This document shows positions 24,653-33,130 of a DNA stretch of 64,000 nucleotides, piece after piece (the first letter of the stretch is position 1; each line of letters opens with the position of its first letter). The notes under the pieces were generated by a model. That model was not told the DNA's origin and did no database searches. It saw nothing but the letters and a program-made list of their open reading frames with translations. The DNA is taken from the NCBI GenBank assembly GCA_051875715.1, contig JBJEHD010000007.1:18212-82211 (forward strand), read 5' to 3'. The stretch is from DYCT01 sp051875715 (GTDB taxonomy: Bacteria; Bacteroidota; Bacteroidia; Bacteroidales; Bacteroidaceae). Both the position numbers and the translations under genes were made by a program.

Positions 24653-25107
24653 TGCTGTCCGATAAAAGTTGACGGGCACAACTATATTTGGCTCGACATC
24701 TAATTGCACTGTGGCCGAGCCCGATATTTGACTTACAAGCCCCCTCGGTCGATCAACGACGACTCCGGCGGGGTATCAGATGCCTTGCCGAGCAGGATTT
24801 TCCTATCTTTTCGGGATTGGTGAACAGACTGTAGAATTCAACGCAGTGCATCCGTGTTATCCGGACCATATAGCGGTTGTCCGCTAAATAGGGCATTGTA
24901 GTTTATCGTTCAGCCTTGGCTGAACGGTCAAGTAGGTTATATTACTTTGCCATTGAGCCTATATCCTACGACCGTTCAGCCAAGGCTGAACGCAAAGTGT
25001 AAGAGTATTGCTACGTGTTGGAACTTGCATCGCCTCAAAGGGGAAGGATACCTGCCAATGGTCTCCACCCTAATTTTTCTACGAATTAACAGCTTTATCG
25101 GACAGCA
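24653..25107. mobile_element. Possible remnant or MITE-like element bounded by 14-bp inverted repeats
   Basis: TGCTGTCCGATAAA (24653-24666) and TTTATCGGACAGCA (25094-25107) are exact reverse complements enclosing 427 bases with no gene. Both flanks are A-rich, which would hide a target duplication. No transposase fragment was recognised. Calling this a mobile element is inference from the repeats alone. Confidence 0.35.
24907..24992. repeat. REPIN-like inverted pair of 20-nt palindromes (copy 1)
   Basis: CGTTCAGCC-TT-GGCTGAACG (24907-24926) and CGTTCAGCC-AA-GGCTGAACG (24973-24992) face each other, each followed inward by GGTC/GACC. The inner bases extend the stem: GTAGG pairs with CCTAC, ATAT with ATAT. 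A second copy of the same design is at 39955-40039. Confidence 0.8.
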
Positions 25108-25206
25108 TAAAAAAAATAGGAGAAGGGCGTGGGCCTCCGCAGCCCGCTTCGCTGGGTTTTTGGCTTTGTTTGGGCCGAGGCATGCAAATGTTTCTGAAAT
25201 AATTGC

Positions 25207-25214
25207 TACTTTTG
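25207..25214 (+). promoter_or_regulatory. -7 box for the HAD hydrolase gene
   Basis: TACTTTTG matches TAnnTTTG and ends 29 bases before the ATG at 25244. Confidence 0.5.
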
Positions 25215-25243
25215 CGCCCTCGGAACGCAAAAAACAACGAATC

Positions 25244-25900
25244 ATGAAGAAGGAGATGCCGATGCCGACGGCGGCCCTGTTCGACTTCGACGGGGTGGTG
25301 GCCGACACGGAAACGCAGTACAGCCGCTTTTGGGAGGAACAGGGGAGGACCTACCATCCCGAACTGGAGGGGTTTGCCGAACACATCAAGGGGACGACCC
25401 TGAGGCAGATTTTCGACACGTATTTCGACGGGATGGAACACGCCCGACAAACCATCCGGCAGAAACTGACGGACTTCGAACGCTCCATGCCCTTCGACTA
25501 CATACCCGGACTGACGCAGTTCGTGGAACGACTGAGGGAACGGGGCGTGCGAACGGCCATCGTCACCAGCAGCGACCGCATCAAGATGGAGGCCGCCCGA
25601 AAGGCCATGCCCGAACTCGAACGCCTGTTCGACCGCATCCTGACAGCCGAGGACTTCGAACGCTCGAAACCCGACCCCGACTGCTACGTGAAGGCGGCTC
25701 GCGCCCTGGGCGCGCCCACGGAACGCTGCCTCGTGTTCGAAGACTCGAAGGCCGGACTGCAGGCCGGAAGGGCGGCGGGGACGACCGTGGTGGGACTGGC
25801 CACGACGCTGCCACCCGACGTGGTGGCCCCGATGGCCGACCTCGTGGCGGAGGACTTCCGGCAACTCGATGTCGACGCGCTACTGAAACGAATCGTTTAA
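25244..25900 (+). CDS. HAD-superfamily hydrolase (beta-phosphoglucomutase-like)
   Basis: 218 residues. Motifs in order: ALFDFDGVVADTE (nucleophile Asp), VTSSDR, the Lys of RSKPDPDCYVKAA and VFEDSKAGLQAGRAAG. The VFEDSxAGxxAGxxAG signature and helical cap put it in the beta-phosphoglucomutase/phosphatase-like branch, which acts on small phosphorylated metabolites such as sugar phosphates; the substrate is not evident. The ATG at 25244 is supported by the promoter box; the frame open to 24947 runs through the palindrome repeats. panB follows 33 bases later. Confidence 0.85.
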   Translation: MKKEMPMPTAALFDFDGVVADTETQYSRFWEEQGRTYHPELEGFAEHIKGTTLRQIFDTYFDGMEHARQTIRQKLTDFERSMPFDYIPGLTQFVERLRERGVRTAIVTSSDRIKMEAARKAMPELERLFDRILTAEDFERSKPDPDCYVKAARALGAPTERCLVFEDSKAGLQAGRAAGTTVVGLATTLPPDVVAPMADLVAEDFRQLDVDALLKRIV

Positions 25901-25933
25901 CCATATACATAGATAGATAAGGAGAAAAGAACA

Positions 25934-26755
25934 ATGGCAGGATATATCTCGGACGACACCCGAAAGGTGACGACGCACCGTTTGCTGGAAATGAAGCAGC
26001 GGGGCGAAAAGATTGCGATGCTGACGGCATACGACTACACCACGGCGCAAATCGTCGACGGAGCCGGCATCGACGTGATTCTCGTGGGAGACTCGGCCTC
26101 GAACGTGATGGCCGGAAACACCACCACGCTGCCCATCACGCTGGACCAGATGATCTATCACGGAAAGTCGGTGGTGCGCGGCGCGAAGCGAGCCCTGGTG
26201 GTGGTGGACATGCCCTTCGGCTCGTATCAGGGCAATCCGCTGGAAGGCGTGGCCTCGGCCATACGCATCATGAAGGAGTCGCACGCCGACGCCCTCAAAC
26301 TGGAGGGAGGGGAGGAGATAGCCCACACGGTGGAACGCATCATCTCGGCCGGAATACCCCTGATGGGGCACCTGGGCCTGATGCCGCAGTCCATCAACAA
26401 ATACGGCACCTATGCCGTACGGGCCAAGGAGGCCGCCGAAGCGGAGAAACTGCTGGCCGACGCACACCGCCTGGAAGAGGCGGGATGCTTCGCCCTGGTG
26501 CTGGAAAAAGTGCCGGCCGAACTGGCCCGGCGCGTGGCAAGCGAACTGACCATCCCCGTCATCGGCATCGGGGCGGGGGCCGACGTGGACGGACAGGTCC
26601 TGGTGGTGGCGGACATGCTGGGCATGACCCAGGGATTCAGCCCGCGCTTCCTCCGCCGCTATGCCGACCTGCACACGGTGATGACATCGGCCATCGGCCA
26701 GTACGTGGCCGACGTGAAGGCGGTGGACTTCCCGGGAAAGGGGGAGCAGTACTGA
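25934..26755 (+). CDS. panB: 3-methyl-2-oxobutanoate hydroxymethyltransferase
   Basis: 273 residues, normal length. Characteristic segments: MLTAYDYTTAQIVDGAGIDVILVGDSASNV, VVVDMPFGSY, ALKLEGG, GIPLMGHLGLMPQS and IPVIGIGAGADVDGQVLVV-type end. It adds a hydroxymethyl group from methylenetetrahydrofolate to 2-oxoisovalerate, the first step of pantoate and coenzyme A synthesis. GGAGAAAAG lies just before the ATG. The MFS gene begins one base after the stop codon, so the two are co-transcribed. Confidence 0.96.
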   Translation: MAGYISDDTRKVTTHRLLEMKQRGEKIAMLTAYDYTTAQIVDGAGIDVILVGDSASNVMAGNTTTLPITLDQMIYHGKSVVRGAKRALVVVDMPFGSYQGNPLEGVASAIRIMKESHADALKLEGGEEIAHTVERIISAGIPLMGHLGLMPQSINKYGTYAVRAKEAAEAEKLLADAHRLEEAGCFALVLEKVPAELARRVASELTIPVIGIGAGADVDGQVLVVADMLGMTQGFSPRFLRRYADLHTVMTSAIGQYVADVKAVDFPGKGEQY

Positions 26756-26756
26756 C

Positions 26757-27941
26757 ATGGACAGGGTATCGGATAGGCAGCTGCCGCCGACGGAGCGGCT
26801 TTGGACGCATCCGTTCCGGCTGGTGTGCGCCAGCCATTTTCTGCTCTACGCCTCCATCTACCTGATGCTGCCCGTATGGCCGCTGTGGTGGACGAAGCAG
26901 GCGGGGTGGAGCGGAGGCGAGGCGGGGCTGCTGTGCGCCTGTTTCGCCCTCGGATTGTTGCTGCCCGGATGCTTCTACAGCTATCTGGCGGACAACTATA
27001 CGCGCAAAACGCTCTCGGTGTGGACTTATGCCGCCGTGGTGCTGCTGCCGTTGGCCTTTGGACTCCCGGCGACCGAGTCGTTCGTGGCCACCGCCCTCCT
27101 GATGGGGGTGCGCGGGGCGTTGTTCGGGCTGGCCGCCACCCTCTCGGCCACGATGGCCATCGACATCACCCCGACCACCCGGCGCAACGAGGCCAGCGTG
27201 GGCCTGAGCTGGGCCGCCCGCTTCGGACGGATGACGGGGGCGCTGGCCGGACTGCTGGCCTATGCCGAGATGGGATTCGCCTTGACCGAACGTGCCGCCT
27301 TGGCGGCCGGAACGCTGGGATGGCTGCTGCTGCTGTGTGTGGAGACGCCGTTTCGGGCGCCCATCGGAGGACCGCTATGCTCGACGGACCGCTTCGTGTT
27401 GTGCCGGGGCTGGCTGCCCGCCCTCAACTGGGCACTGGCCTCGTTCGTCTTCGGCATGTGGCTGAAGGCGCTGGCTGCCGGACTGGGCGGCATGGCACCG
27501 GCGGAGGCCGGAAGCGTGGCGGCCGCGCTGCCATGCGGCGCACTGCTCTCGCTGGCCGTCGGACGATGGATGCGCCGGCTGGGCGGCGTGGCCCTGCAGA
27601 CGGGGGCGGGATTCTTGCTCATCGCGGCGGCCACAGGCTTGTGGCTGGCAGACGCCGCACCGGCCGTACGGGCTTTGGCGGCCCTGGCAGCCGGCATGGG
27701 CCTGGGATGGGCCTCGGGCGGCATCCTGCGCTCGCTGGTGGAACTGAGCGAACACAGCCGACGCGCCACGGCGGTCACCACCTACCGGCTGGCCTGGGAG
27801 GTGGGAGTCTACGCCGGCCTGTGGGCCGGATGGCAGACGGATGTGTCGGCACCGTGGATAGCCCTGTGGGCCACGGGAGGTGCCCTGGCGCTGTACGTGC
27901 TGGCCACACGGCCCTACGTGGCGCACCACCGGCTACGCTGA
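26757..27941 (+). CDS. Major facilitator superfamily permease
   Basis: 394 residues with about 12 hydrophobic segments and short loops. The MFS pattern between segments 2 and 3 is seen as YLADNYTRKT, and the N-terminal FLLYASIYLMLPVWPLWWTKQAG matches the family start. Transport substrate unknown. It starts one base after panB, which hints at a role near pantothenate or related metabolites, but operon position alone does not prove this. It lacks any extra soluble domain. Confidence 0.85.
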   Translation: MDRVSDRQLPPTERLWTHPFRLVCASHFLLYASIYLMLPVWPLWWTKQAGWSGGEAGLLCACFALGLLLPGCFYSYLADNYTRKTLSVWTYAAVVLLPLAFGLPATESFVATALLMGVRGALFGLAATLSATMAIDITPTTRRNEASVGLSWAARFGRMTGALAGLLAYAEMGFALTERAALAAGTLGWLLLLCVETPFRAPIGGPLCSTDRFVLCRGWLPALNWALASFVFGMWLKALAAGLGGMAPAEAGSVAAALPCGALLSLAVGRWMRRLGGVALQTGAGFLLIAAATGLWLADAAPAVRALAALAAGMGLGWASGGILRSLVELSEHSRRATAVTTYRLAWEVGVYAGLWAGWQTDVSAPWIALWATGGALALYVLATRPYVAHHRLR

Positions 27942-27989
27942 CGGGCCGGAAAGAAACAGAAATCAATAAGAACAACAGATACGGAAGAT

Positions 27990-28598
27990 ATGGAAATCAA
28001 ATCGGCTGAATTTATCATGAGCAACACGCAGGTGGAGAAATGCCCTGCCGGAAACCGCATGGAATATGCGTTCATCGGACGAAGCAACGTGGGCAAGTCC
28101 AGCCTGATCAACATGCTGACCAACCGAAGCAAACTGGCCATGACCTCGTCGACGCCCGGCAAGACGCTCCTCATCAACCATTTCCTCATCAACGGGGAGT
28201 GGTTCTTGGTGGACCTGCCCGGCTACGGCTATGCGCAACGCGGCAAAAAGACGGTCGACGCCATCGGACGGATGATACACGACTACGTGGAACGACGCGC
28301 ACAGATGGCCTGCCTGTTCGTGCTGATCGACATTCGGCACGAACCGCAGAAAATAGACCTGGCCTTCTTCAACTACCTGGGCGAACAAGGCGTGCCCTTC
28401 GCCATCGTGTTCACCAAGGCCGACAAACTGGGCCGGGGAAAACAGCAGGAGAACGTGAAGCACTACCTGGAGGTGCTGTCGGAATGGTGGGAGGAATTGC
28501 CGACGCACTTCGTTTCGTCCGCCGAGACTAAGATGGGGCGGGCCGAAATCCTCGACTACATCGACCAGGTGAACCGGACGGCAGGCAGCGAACAATAA
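27990..28598 (+). CDS. engB: Ribosome biogenesis GTPase EngB (YihA/YsxC)
   Basis: 202 residues. GTPase motifs: G1 GRSNVGKS, G2 Thr in SSTPGKT, G3 DLPGYGYA, G4 TKAD and G5 SSAET. TrmE-Era-EngA-EngB family, the small EngB type that binds the 50S subunit during assembly. The short N-terminus MEIKSAEFIMSN matches the Bacteroidota form. Confidence 0.95.
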   Translation: MEIKSAEFIMSNTQVEKCPAGNRMEYAFIGRSNVGKSSLINMLTNRSKLAMTSSTPGKTLLINHFLINGEWFLVDLPGYGYAQRGKKTVDAIGRMIHDYVERRAQMACLFVLIDIRHEPQKIDLAFFNYLGEQGVPFAIVFTKADKLGRGKQQENVKHYLEVLSEWWEELPTHFVSSAETKMGRAEILDYIDQVNRTAGSEQ

Positions 28599-28670
28599 TC
28601 CCCCCTGCGTCCCTTTTCAGGGAGCAGAAACGGAATTTGCAGAATCACCATAAAAAAGAAAAATAAGGAT

Positions 28671-29048
28671 ATGGAAACAGGACTGAAAGAAACAAGCCGG
28701 ATGACCGTGGACGAAGCCCACACGGCCCGGCAGATGGGCTCGGGCGACATGGACGTGCTGGCCACGCCCGCCCTGGTGGCCCTGATGGAGAATGCGGCCA
28801 TGAGGGCCGTGGCGTCCCACCTGCCCGACGGGGCGACGACGGTGGGCGCGCTGATGCACACCACGCACGTGAAACCGACGGCCGTGGGGCAACCGGTGGA
28901 AGCAACGGCCGTGCTGACCGCCGTGGAGGGACGGAAACTCACCTTCGAGGTGCGGGCGGAAGATGCCGAAGGACTCGTCGGCGAAGCCACACATGTGCGC
29001 TACGTGGTGGACCGCACACGCTTTTTGGCCAAATTGAACGGATGCTGA
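28671..29048 (+). CDS. FlK-like hot-dog-fold thioesterase
   Basis: 125 residues. The family signature ATPALVALMENAAM and TTVGALMHTTHVKPT is clear. FlK's catalytic Thr, Glu and His have counterparts in Thr32, Glu40 and His66 with the same spacing (8 and 26 residues). FlK itself hydrolyses fluoroacetyl-CoA, but most homologues in ordinary bacteria probably act on other acyl-CoAs. AAGGAT precedes the ATG. The gene lies 72 bases after engB. Confidence 0.8.
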   Translation: METGLKETSRMTVDEAHTARQMGSGDMDVLATPALVALMENAAMRAVASHLPDGATTVGALMHTTHVKPTAVGQPVEATAVLTAVEGRKLTFEVRAEDAEGLVGEATHVRYVVDRTRFLAKLNGC

Positions 29049-29116
29049 CCGGGACAATCTCCCCTCGGTTTGCATAATTTTAACACCAAACGGGGATGTG
29101 TATTGCATAAATTCGT

Positions 29117-29124
29117 TATTTTTG
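29117..29124 (+). promoter_or_regulatory. -7 box for the TlpA-Omp28 operon
   Basis: TATTTTTG ends 30 bases before the ATG at 29155; probably drives the four envelope genes that follow. Confidence 0.55.
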
Positions 29125-29154
29125 CCACATCAACCCGTATAAACTTTAGAAAAG

Positions 29155-29646
29155 ATGAGAAAGAGACTTTTTGCGGCCTTGTTCCTCTTGATGGGGACTG
29201 CCTTTGGAATGTATGCCCAACTCCCTTCAGTGATGCTGAAAGACATCAACGGAAAGACCGTGGACACGGCCTTGCTTGAAAACGACGGCAAACCCTTCAT
29301 CATCAGTTTCTTCGCCACATGGTGCAAGCCTTGCAACCGCGAGCTGAACGCCATCCACGAGGTTTATCCCGACTGGCAGGACGAAACGGGCGTGAAGGTA
29401 ATCGCCATCTCGGTGGACCAGGCGCAGAACGTGGCCAAGGTGAAACCGCTGGTGGACGGCTACGGATGGGAATACGACGTGCTGCTCGACCCGAATGGCG
29501 ACTTCAAACGCGCCATGGGCGTGAACATGATCCCCGCCGTGTTCATCATCGACGGAAAAGGACAAGTGGCTGAATCGCGCAGCGGATATACCGACGGCTC
29601 GGAAGGACACCTGATTGCCAAAGTGCGCGAACTGCTGAAAAAATAA
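29155..29646 (+). CDS. TlpA-like periplasmic thioredoxin
   Basis: 163 residues. A signal peptide (about 1-21, ending MYAQ) precedes a thioredoxin fold with the redox motif FFATWCKPC (Cys57 and Cys60), cis-Pro in MIPAVFIID, and a TlpA-type insertion. Lys between the cysteines and the AhpC/TSA-like N-terminal KDINGKTVDTALLENDGKP point to the TlpA/ResA group, which reduces periplasmic disulfides. Operon position before the DUF6029 and Omp28 genes suggests it services their cysteines. Confidence 0.9.
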   Translation: MRKRLFAALFLLMGTAFGMYAQLPSVMLKDINGKTVDTALLENDGKPFIISFFATWCKPCNRELNAIHEVYPDWQDETGVKVIAISVDQAQNVAKVKPLVDGYGWEYDVLLDPNGDFKRAMGVNMIPAVFIIDGKGQVAESRSGYTDGSEGHLIAKVRELLKK

Positions 29647-29659
29647 CCCCCGACGACGT

Positions 29660-31438
29660 ATGAAGAAAACAACGTGGGCCGCCTGCATGGCGGCCGCTTT
29701 CCTTGCCTCGACGGCCAGCGCGCAAATCCGCCTGTGCGACGGACTCTCGCTGAGCGGAAGCCTGCAGACCGACATCCTCGTTCCGCAGGAGGACGAAGCC
29801 ATCGGGGCCGACAAATCGGCTTGGAACAACGACTGGGCCGTGACGAACACCTACCTCGACGTGAACCTGCTGAGCAAATACGTGAGCGCGGGCGCACGGC
29901 TGGAATACCTCGACCATCCGCTGCCGGGATTCGAGAAAGACTTCGCCGGATGGGGCGTGCCGCACATCTACGTGACGGGAAAGTACAAGGGGGTGGAACT
30001 GACCCTGGGCGACTTCTACGACCAGTTCGGAAACGGCTTCGTCTATCGGACCTACGAAGAACGTAGCCTGGGTGTGGACAACTCGCTCAGGGGCGCACGA
30101 TTGGCCGTGCGGCCGTACAAGGGAATCCAACTGAAGTTCGTAGGCGGACAGCAACGCTACTACTGGCAGCACAAAGGATACCTGTGGCAGAAACAATACT
30201 GGAACGGCGACGACCACAAAAGTTACGTGATGGGGGCCAACGCCGAACTGAACGTAGAGCAGTGGAGCAAGCGCATGCAGGAGACGGGCACGTACCTCAC
30301 GCTGGGCTTCTCGTACGTGGGCCGGCAGGAGGACGACGAAACCCTGCTGACCGACCAGATTGTGCAGACCGATCCCACCATCGTGGTGAAACGGCTGAAC
30401 CTGCCCTCGCTGGTGAACGCCTACGACTTCCGCGCACAACTGCAAAAGGGCAACTACAACGTCATGGTGAACTATGCGCTGAAAGGATGCGACCCCTCGA
30501 GCGACAACTATTATACCTACAAGAACGGAAGCGCGCTGATGGTGTCGGGCTCGTACTCCAAACGGGGTATGAGCGCACTGGTGCAGGCCAAGCGAAGCGA
30601 CAACATGTCGTTCCGCAGCACGCGGACCATGAACGGCGTGAGCACGGCCTCGTTCATCAACAACCTGCCCGTGTTCGCCTATCAGCACACCTACAGCCTC
30701 GCCACCCTCTATCCGTATGCCACACAGGCTGCCGGCGAGTGGGCCTTCCAAGGCGAATTCAGCTACAACTTCAAGCGGAGGACGGCCCTGGGCGGCAAGT
30801 ACGGCACGACCGTGAAACTCAACTTTTCGCACATCCGTTCCATCTACGGCCAGTTTGACAACGTGACGGCCATGAAGGGAACCGACGGACCGAAGGCCGA
30901 CTTCTTCGACATGAGCGGAGGGGTGTACTTCCAGGACGCACACATCGCCATCGAAAAGAAACTGTCCAAGACGTTCAAACTGAACTTCATGTACATCAAC
31001 CAGTTGTTCAACCCCGCTGCCATCGGCCACGTGGACGAGAAGCAGGTGCAGAGCAACATCTTCATCGTGGAAGGCAAGTACCAGATCAACCCGAAACTGT
31101 CGTTGCGGGCCGAGGTGCAATACCTGCTGGCCAGCGACTACGAGACGTACAGCGGCAACGAGGTGGAACCCCTCGAACGCTCCAACCAGGGCGACTGGCT
31201 GTACGGCATGGTCGAACTGGCCATCGCCCCCTCGCTGATGTTCTCGGTGTCGGACATGTACAACGTAGGGGCTACGAAGAACCACTACTACAACGTGTCG
31301 GGCGTGTTCACCCACAAGGCACACCGCCTGCAGGTGGGCTACGGACGCACCCGCGCCGGATATACGTGCGCCGGAGGTGTGTGCCGCGAAGTGCCGGCCA
31401 GCAAAGGGGCGACCATTTCGTATACCTATAATTTTTAA
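29660..31438 (+). CDS. DUF6029-family outer-membrane beta-barrel protein
   Basis: 592 residues. The signal peptide ends in ASAQ. The rest alternates amphipathic beta-strands and ends in Phe (TISYTYNF), the outer-membrane barrel signature. Overall layout (LSLSGSLQTDILVPQED start, FGDFYDQFG-type girdle, long C-terminal barrel) fits DUF6029, known beside Omp28 genes in Bacteroidota. Function unknown. The next gene starts three bases after the stop. Confidence 0.8.
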   Translation: MKKTTWAACMAAAFLASTASAQIRLCDGLSLSGSLQTDILVPQEDEAIGADKSAWNNDWAVTNTYLDVNLLSKYVSAGARLEYLDHPLPGFEKDFAGWGVPHIYVTGKYKGVELTLGDFYDQFGNGFVYRTYEERSLGVDNSLRGARLAVRPYKGIQLKFVGGQQRYYWQHKGYLWQKQYWNGDDHKSYVMGANAELNVEQWSKRMQETGTYLTLGFSYVGRQEDDETLLTDQIVQTDPTIVVKRLNLPSLVNAYDFRAQLQKGNYNVMVNYALKGCDPSSDNYYTYKNGSALMVSGSYSKRGMSALVQAKRSDNMSFRSTRTMNGVSTASFINNLPVFAYQHTYSLATLYPYATQAAGEWAFQGEFSYNFKRRTALGGKYGTTVKLNFSHIRSIYGQFDNVTAMKGTDGPKADFFDMSGGVYFQDAHIAIEKKLSKTFKLNFMYINQLFNPAAIGHVDEKQVQSNIFIVEGKYQINPKLSLRAEVQYLLASDYETYSGNEVEPLERSNQGDWLYGMVELAIAPSLMFSVSDMYNVGATKNHYYNVSGVFTHKAHRLQVGYGRTRAGYTCAGGVCREVPASKGATISYTYNF

Positions 31439-31441
31439 GTC

Positions 31442-32263
31442 ATGGCAAGAACGAAGATGTATATGATGGCGGCATGGGCCGCCCTGGCAATGACCGCCTG
31501 CAACGAAATCGACTTCGACGACCGATGGATAGACACGGAGTTGAAGGATCTGCAGCAGACGGTGCTGATGGAGGAGTTTACGGGACAAAATTGTCCGAAC
31601 TGCCCGGCAGGGGCACAGACGGCCCATTCGCTGCAGGAACTCTTCGGCCGGAAGGTGATCGTGGTGGGCATCCATGCCGGCGGATTTGCCGCAGGATCGG
31701 AGTTTCAGACGGAGGCCGGTACGGCCTACTGGAACCACTTCTATGCCGACGGCGACGGCATCGGCTATCCCGCCGCCATGTTCAACCGAAGCGGAAAGGT
31801 GTCCACCGGCTATCAGTCGGAATGGCGCTCGCTCGTCATCGAAGGCGGACTGGTGACGCCGACCCACAGCCTGACGCTGCAGGCGGAATACGACCCGCTG
31901 ACCCGCGAGGTACGGGCTGACGCCACGGTGGGCAAACGGACGGATGCGGACGACACTCCGACGAAACTGTTGTTCATGCTGACGGAAAACAAGATCGTGC
32001 ACTACCAGATAAACGGCTCGAAATTCGAACCGGAATACGAACACAACCACGTGCTCCGGGGGGTCGTTGGCGACCGGGATGCCGAACCCAACTTCTGGGG
32101 TGAGGAACTGACGCTGACGGCCGGACAGGACGCAGAGGTGCGCTCGGCCGCTTACCGGCTGGACGACGCCTGGAAGGCGGAAAACATGCAGGTGGTGGGC
32201 GTGCTCTACGACGCAAAGACCTACCGCGTGCTGGCTGCCGACGAGGTGGCCATCGTGAAGTAA
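31442..32263 (+). CDS. Omp28-related lipoprotein
   Basis: 273 residues. The N-terminus ends in ALAMTAC (lipobox; the cysteine at about 20), so it is a lipoprotein. The Omp28 motif VLMEEFTGQNCPNCPAG carries a CxxC pair in a thioredoxin-like position; it is the known family hallmark. Domain continues to IGYPAAMFNR and a C-terminal beta-sandwich. Omp28 was first described as a Porphyromonas gingivalis outer-membrane protein and putative adhesin/receptor. The gene is tightly spaced after the DUF6029 gene. Confidence 0.88.
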   Translation: MARTKMYMMAAWAALAMTACNEIDFDDRWIDTELKDLQQTVLMEEFTGQNCPNCPAGAQTAHSLQELFGRKVIVVGIHAGGFAAGSEFQTEAGTAYWNHFYADGDGIGYPAAMFNRSGKVSTGYQSEWRSLVIEGGLVTPTHSLTLQAEYDPLTREVRADATVGKRTDADDTPTKLLFMLTENKIVHYQINGSKFEPEYEHNHVLRGVVGDRDAEPNFWGEELTLTAGQDAEVRSAAYRLDDAWKAENMQVVGVLYDAKTYRVLAADEVAIVK

Positions 32264-32321
32264 GCAAGTGAGAGAGAAAAACAAATAATAAACCTAATTA
32301 AAAAAACAGAGGAGACAACGT

Positions 32322-33041
32322 ATGAAGAAATTTACTTTGATGGCGGTTTGGGCCTTGGCTACGATGGGCCTGAATGCGCAGGAACTGAACTTTGTCCATG
32401 AGGGCAAGGTGCTGGAAAACGGCGCCACGATTCGCGTGGAGGCGTTGAAGGAACTGGGCGGCGGCTACGGAAACATGGATGCCGAGGTGTTCGTCCAGAA
32501 CGCCGGCGCAACCAATGTGGAGGCCAGCCTGAAAATCGAAGTGACCGAAGGCGAAACGATTGGCTATTGCCACTTCATGGAAGGCACGGGTACGTGCATG
32601 GCAGTGGCTGCAGGCAAGTCGCTGACGCGCACCCGCACGATGAAGGTAGGCGAGACGCACGACCCCGAGGTGCATTCGTTGATGTCGTATAAGGTGGACA
32701 ACGCCACACTGAAATTCAAGTCGACGGTGGTGTTCACGCTGACCTACGGTTCGACGACGAAGAGCGTCACGGTGGAAATGGACTACGATGCCACTACGTC
32801 CATCAACGCATCGACCGTGAAACCCGAATTGTTCGTGGCCGGACAGGAACTACGCTACAGCTTCGACAATGCCGCCGACCGTTGGCTGAACATCTACAGC
32901 ATCACGGGCTCGCTGGTAAAGCGTCTGCCGCTCGAAACGGCTGGCAGCGTATCGCTGAGCAACCTGAACAAGGGCGTGTACCTCTACGAAGTGGTAGAGA
33001 ACGGACAGCGCGTGGCTGCTCACAAGTGCGTGCTTCGATAA
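32322..33041 (+). CDS. Exported protein with a type IX-like C-terminal sorting domain
   Basis: 239 residues. The signal peptide ends in GLNAQ. Residues 25-150 form a beta-rich domain of unknown function with two cysteines (CHFMEGTGTC). The last 65 residues resemble the type IX sorting domain: LNIYSITGSLVKRLPLE, SLSNLNKGVYLYEV, and the C-terminal KCVLR. In T9SS species this tail directs proteins through the outer membrane; whether this genome has a T9SS cannot be seen here. Followed by a strong terminator, so it closes the four-gene operon. Confidence 0.8.
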   Translation: MKKFTLMAVWALATMGLNAQELNFVHEGKVLENGATIRVEALKELGGGYGNMDAEVFVQNAGATNVEASLKIEVTEGETIGYCHFMEGTGTCMAVAAGKSLTRTRTMKVGETHDPEVHSLMSYKVDNATLKFKSTVVFTLTYGSTTKSVTVEMDYDATTSINASTVKPELFVAGQELRYSFDNAADRWLNIYSITGSLVKRLPLETAGSVSLSNLNKGVYLYEVVENGQRVAAHKCVLR

Positions 33042-33065
33042 GCCAGCCAGTCTTGAACACATAAA

Positions 33066-33108
33066 AAAGCCCCCTGCCGGTACGGATGGACGTGCGGCAG
33101 GGGGCTTT
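33066..33108. terminator. Strong bidirectional terminator
   Basis: A 14-bp perfect stem AAAGCCCCCTGCCG (33066-33079)/CGGCAGGGGGCTTT (33095-33108) serves both the plus-strand sorting-domain gene and the minus-strand trxB gene. Confidence 0.9.
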
Positions 33109-33130
33109 CTCAATTCTCTCCCGGAGGGCG

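Larger units (their letters stand above)
24460..25243. other. Gene-poor gap of about 0.8 kb with remnant-like repeats
   Basis: No supported reading frame lies here. It contains a 14-bp inverted repeat spanning 24653-25107 and, inside that, a palindrome pair (24907-24992). A -7 box for the downstream gene lies at 25207. The first 190 bases after the DUF4384 stop are GC-rich with no recognisable feature. Confidence 0.6.

Noticed and set aside
24384..24703. Short plus-strand frames after the DUF4384 gene
   Set aside because: They begin inside the DUF4384 gene and have no features; the gap holds repeats instead.
29069..29100. CCCC-GTTTG/CAAACGGGG hairpin after the thioesterase gene
   Set aside because: The stem has a three-base bulge and there is no T run.
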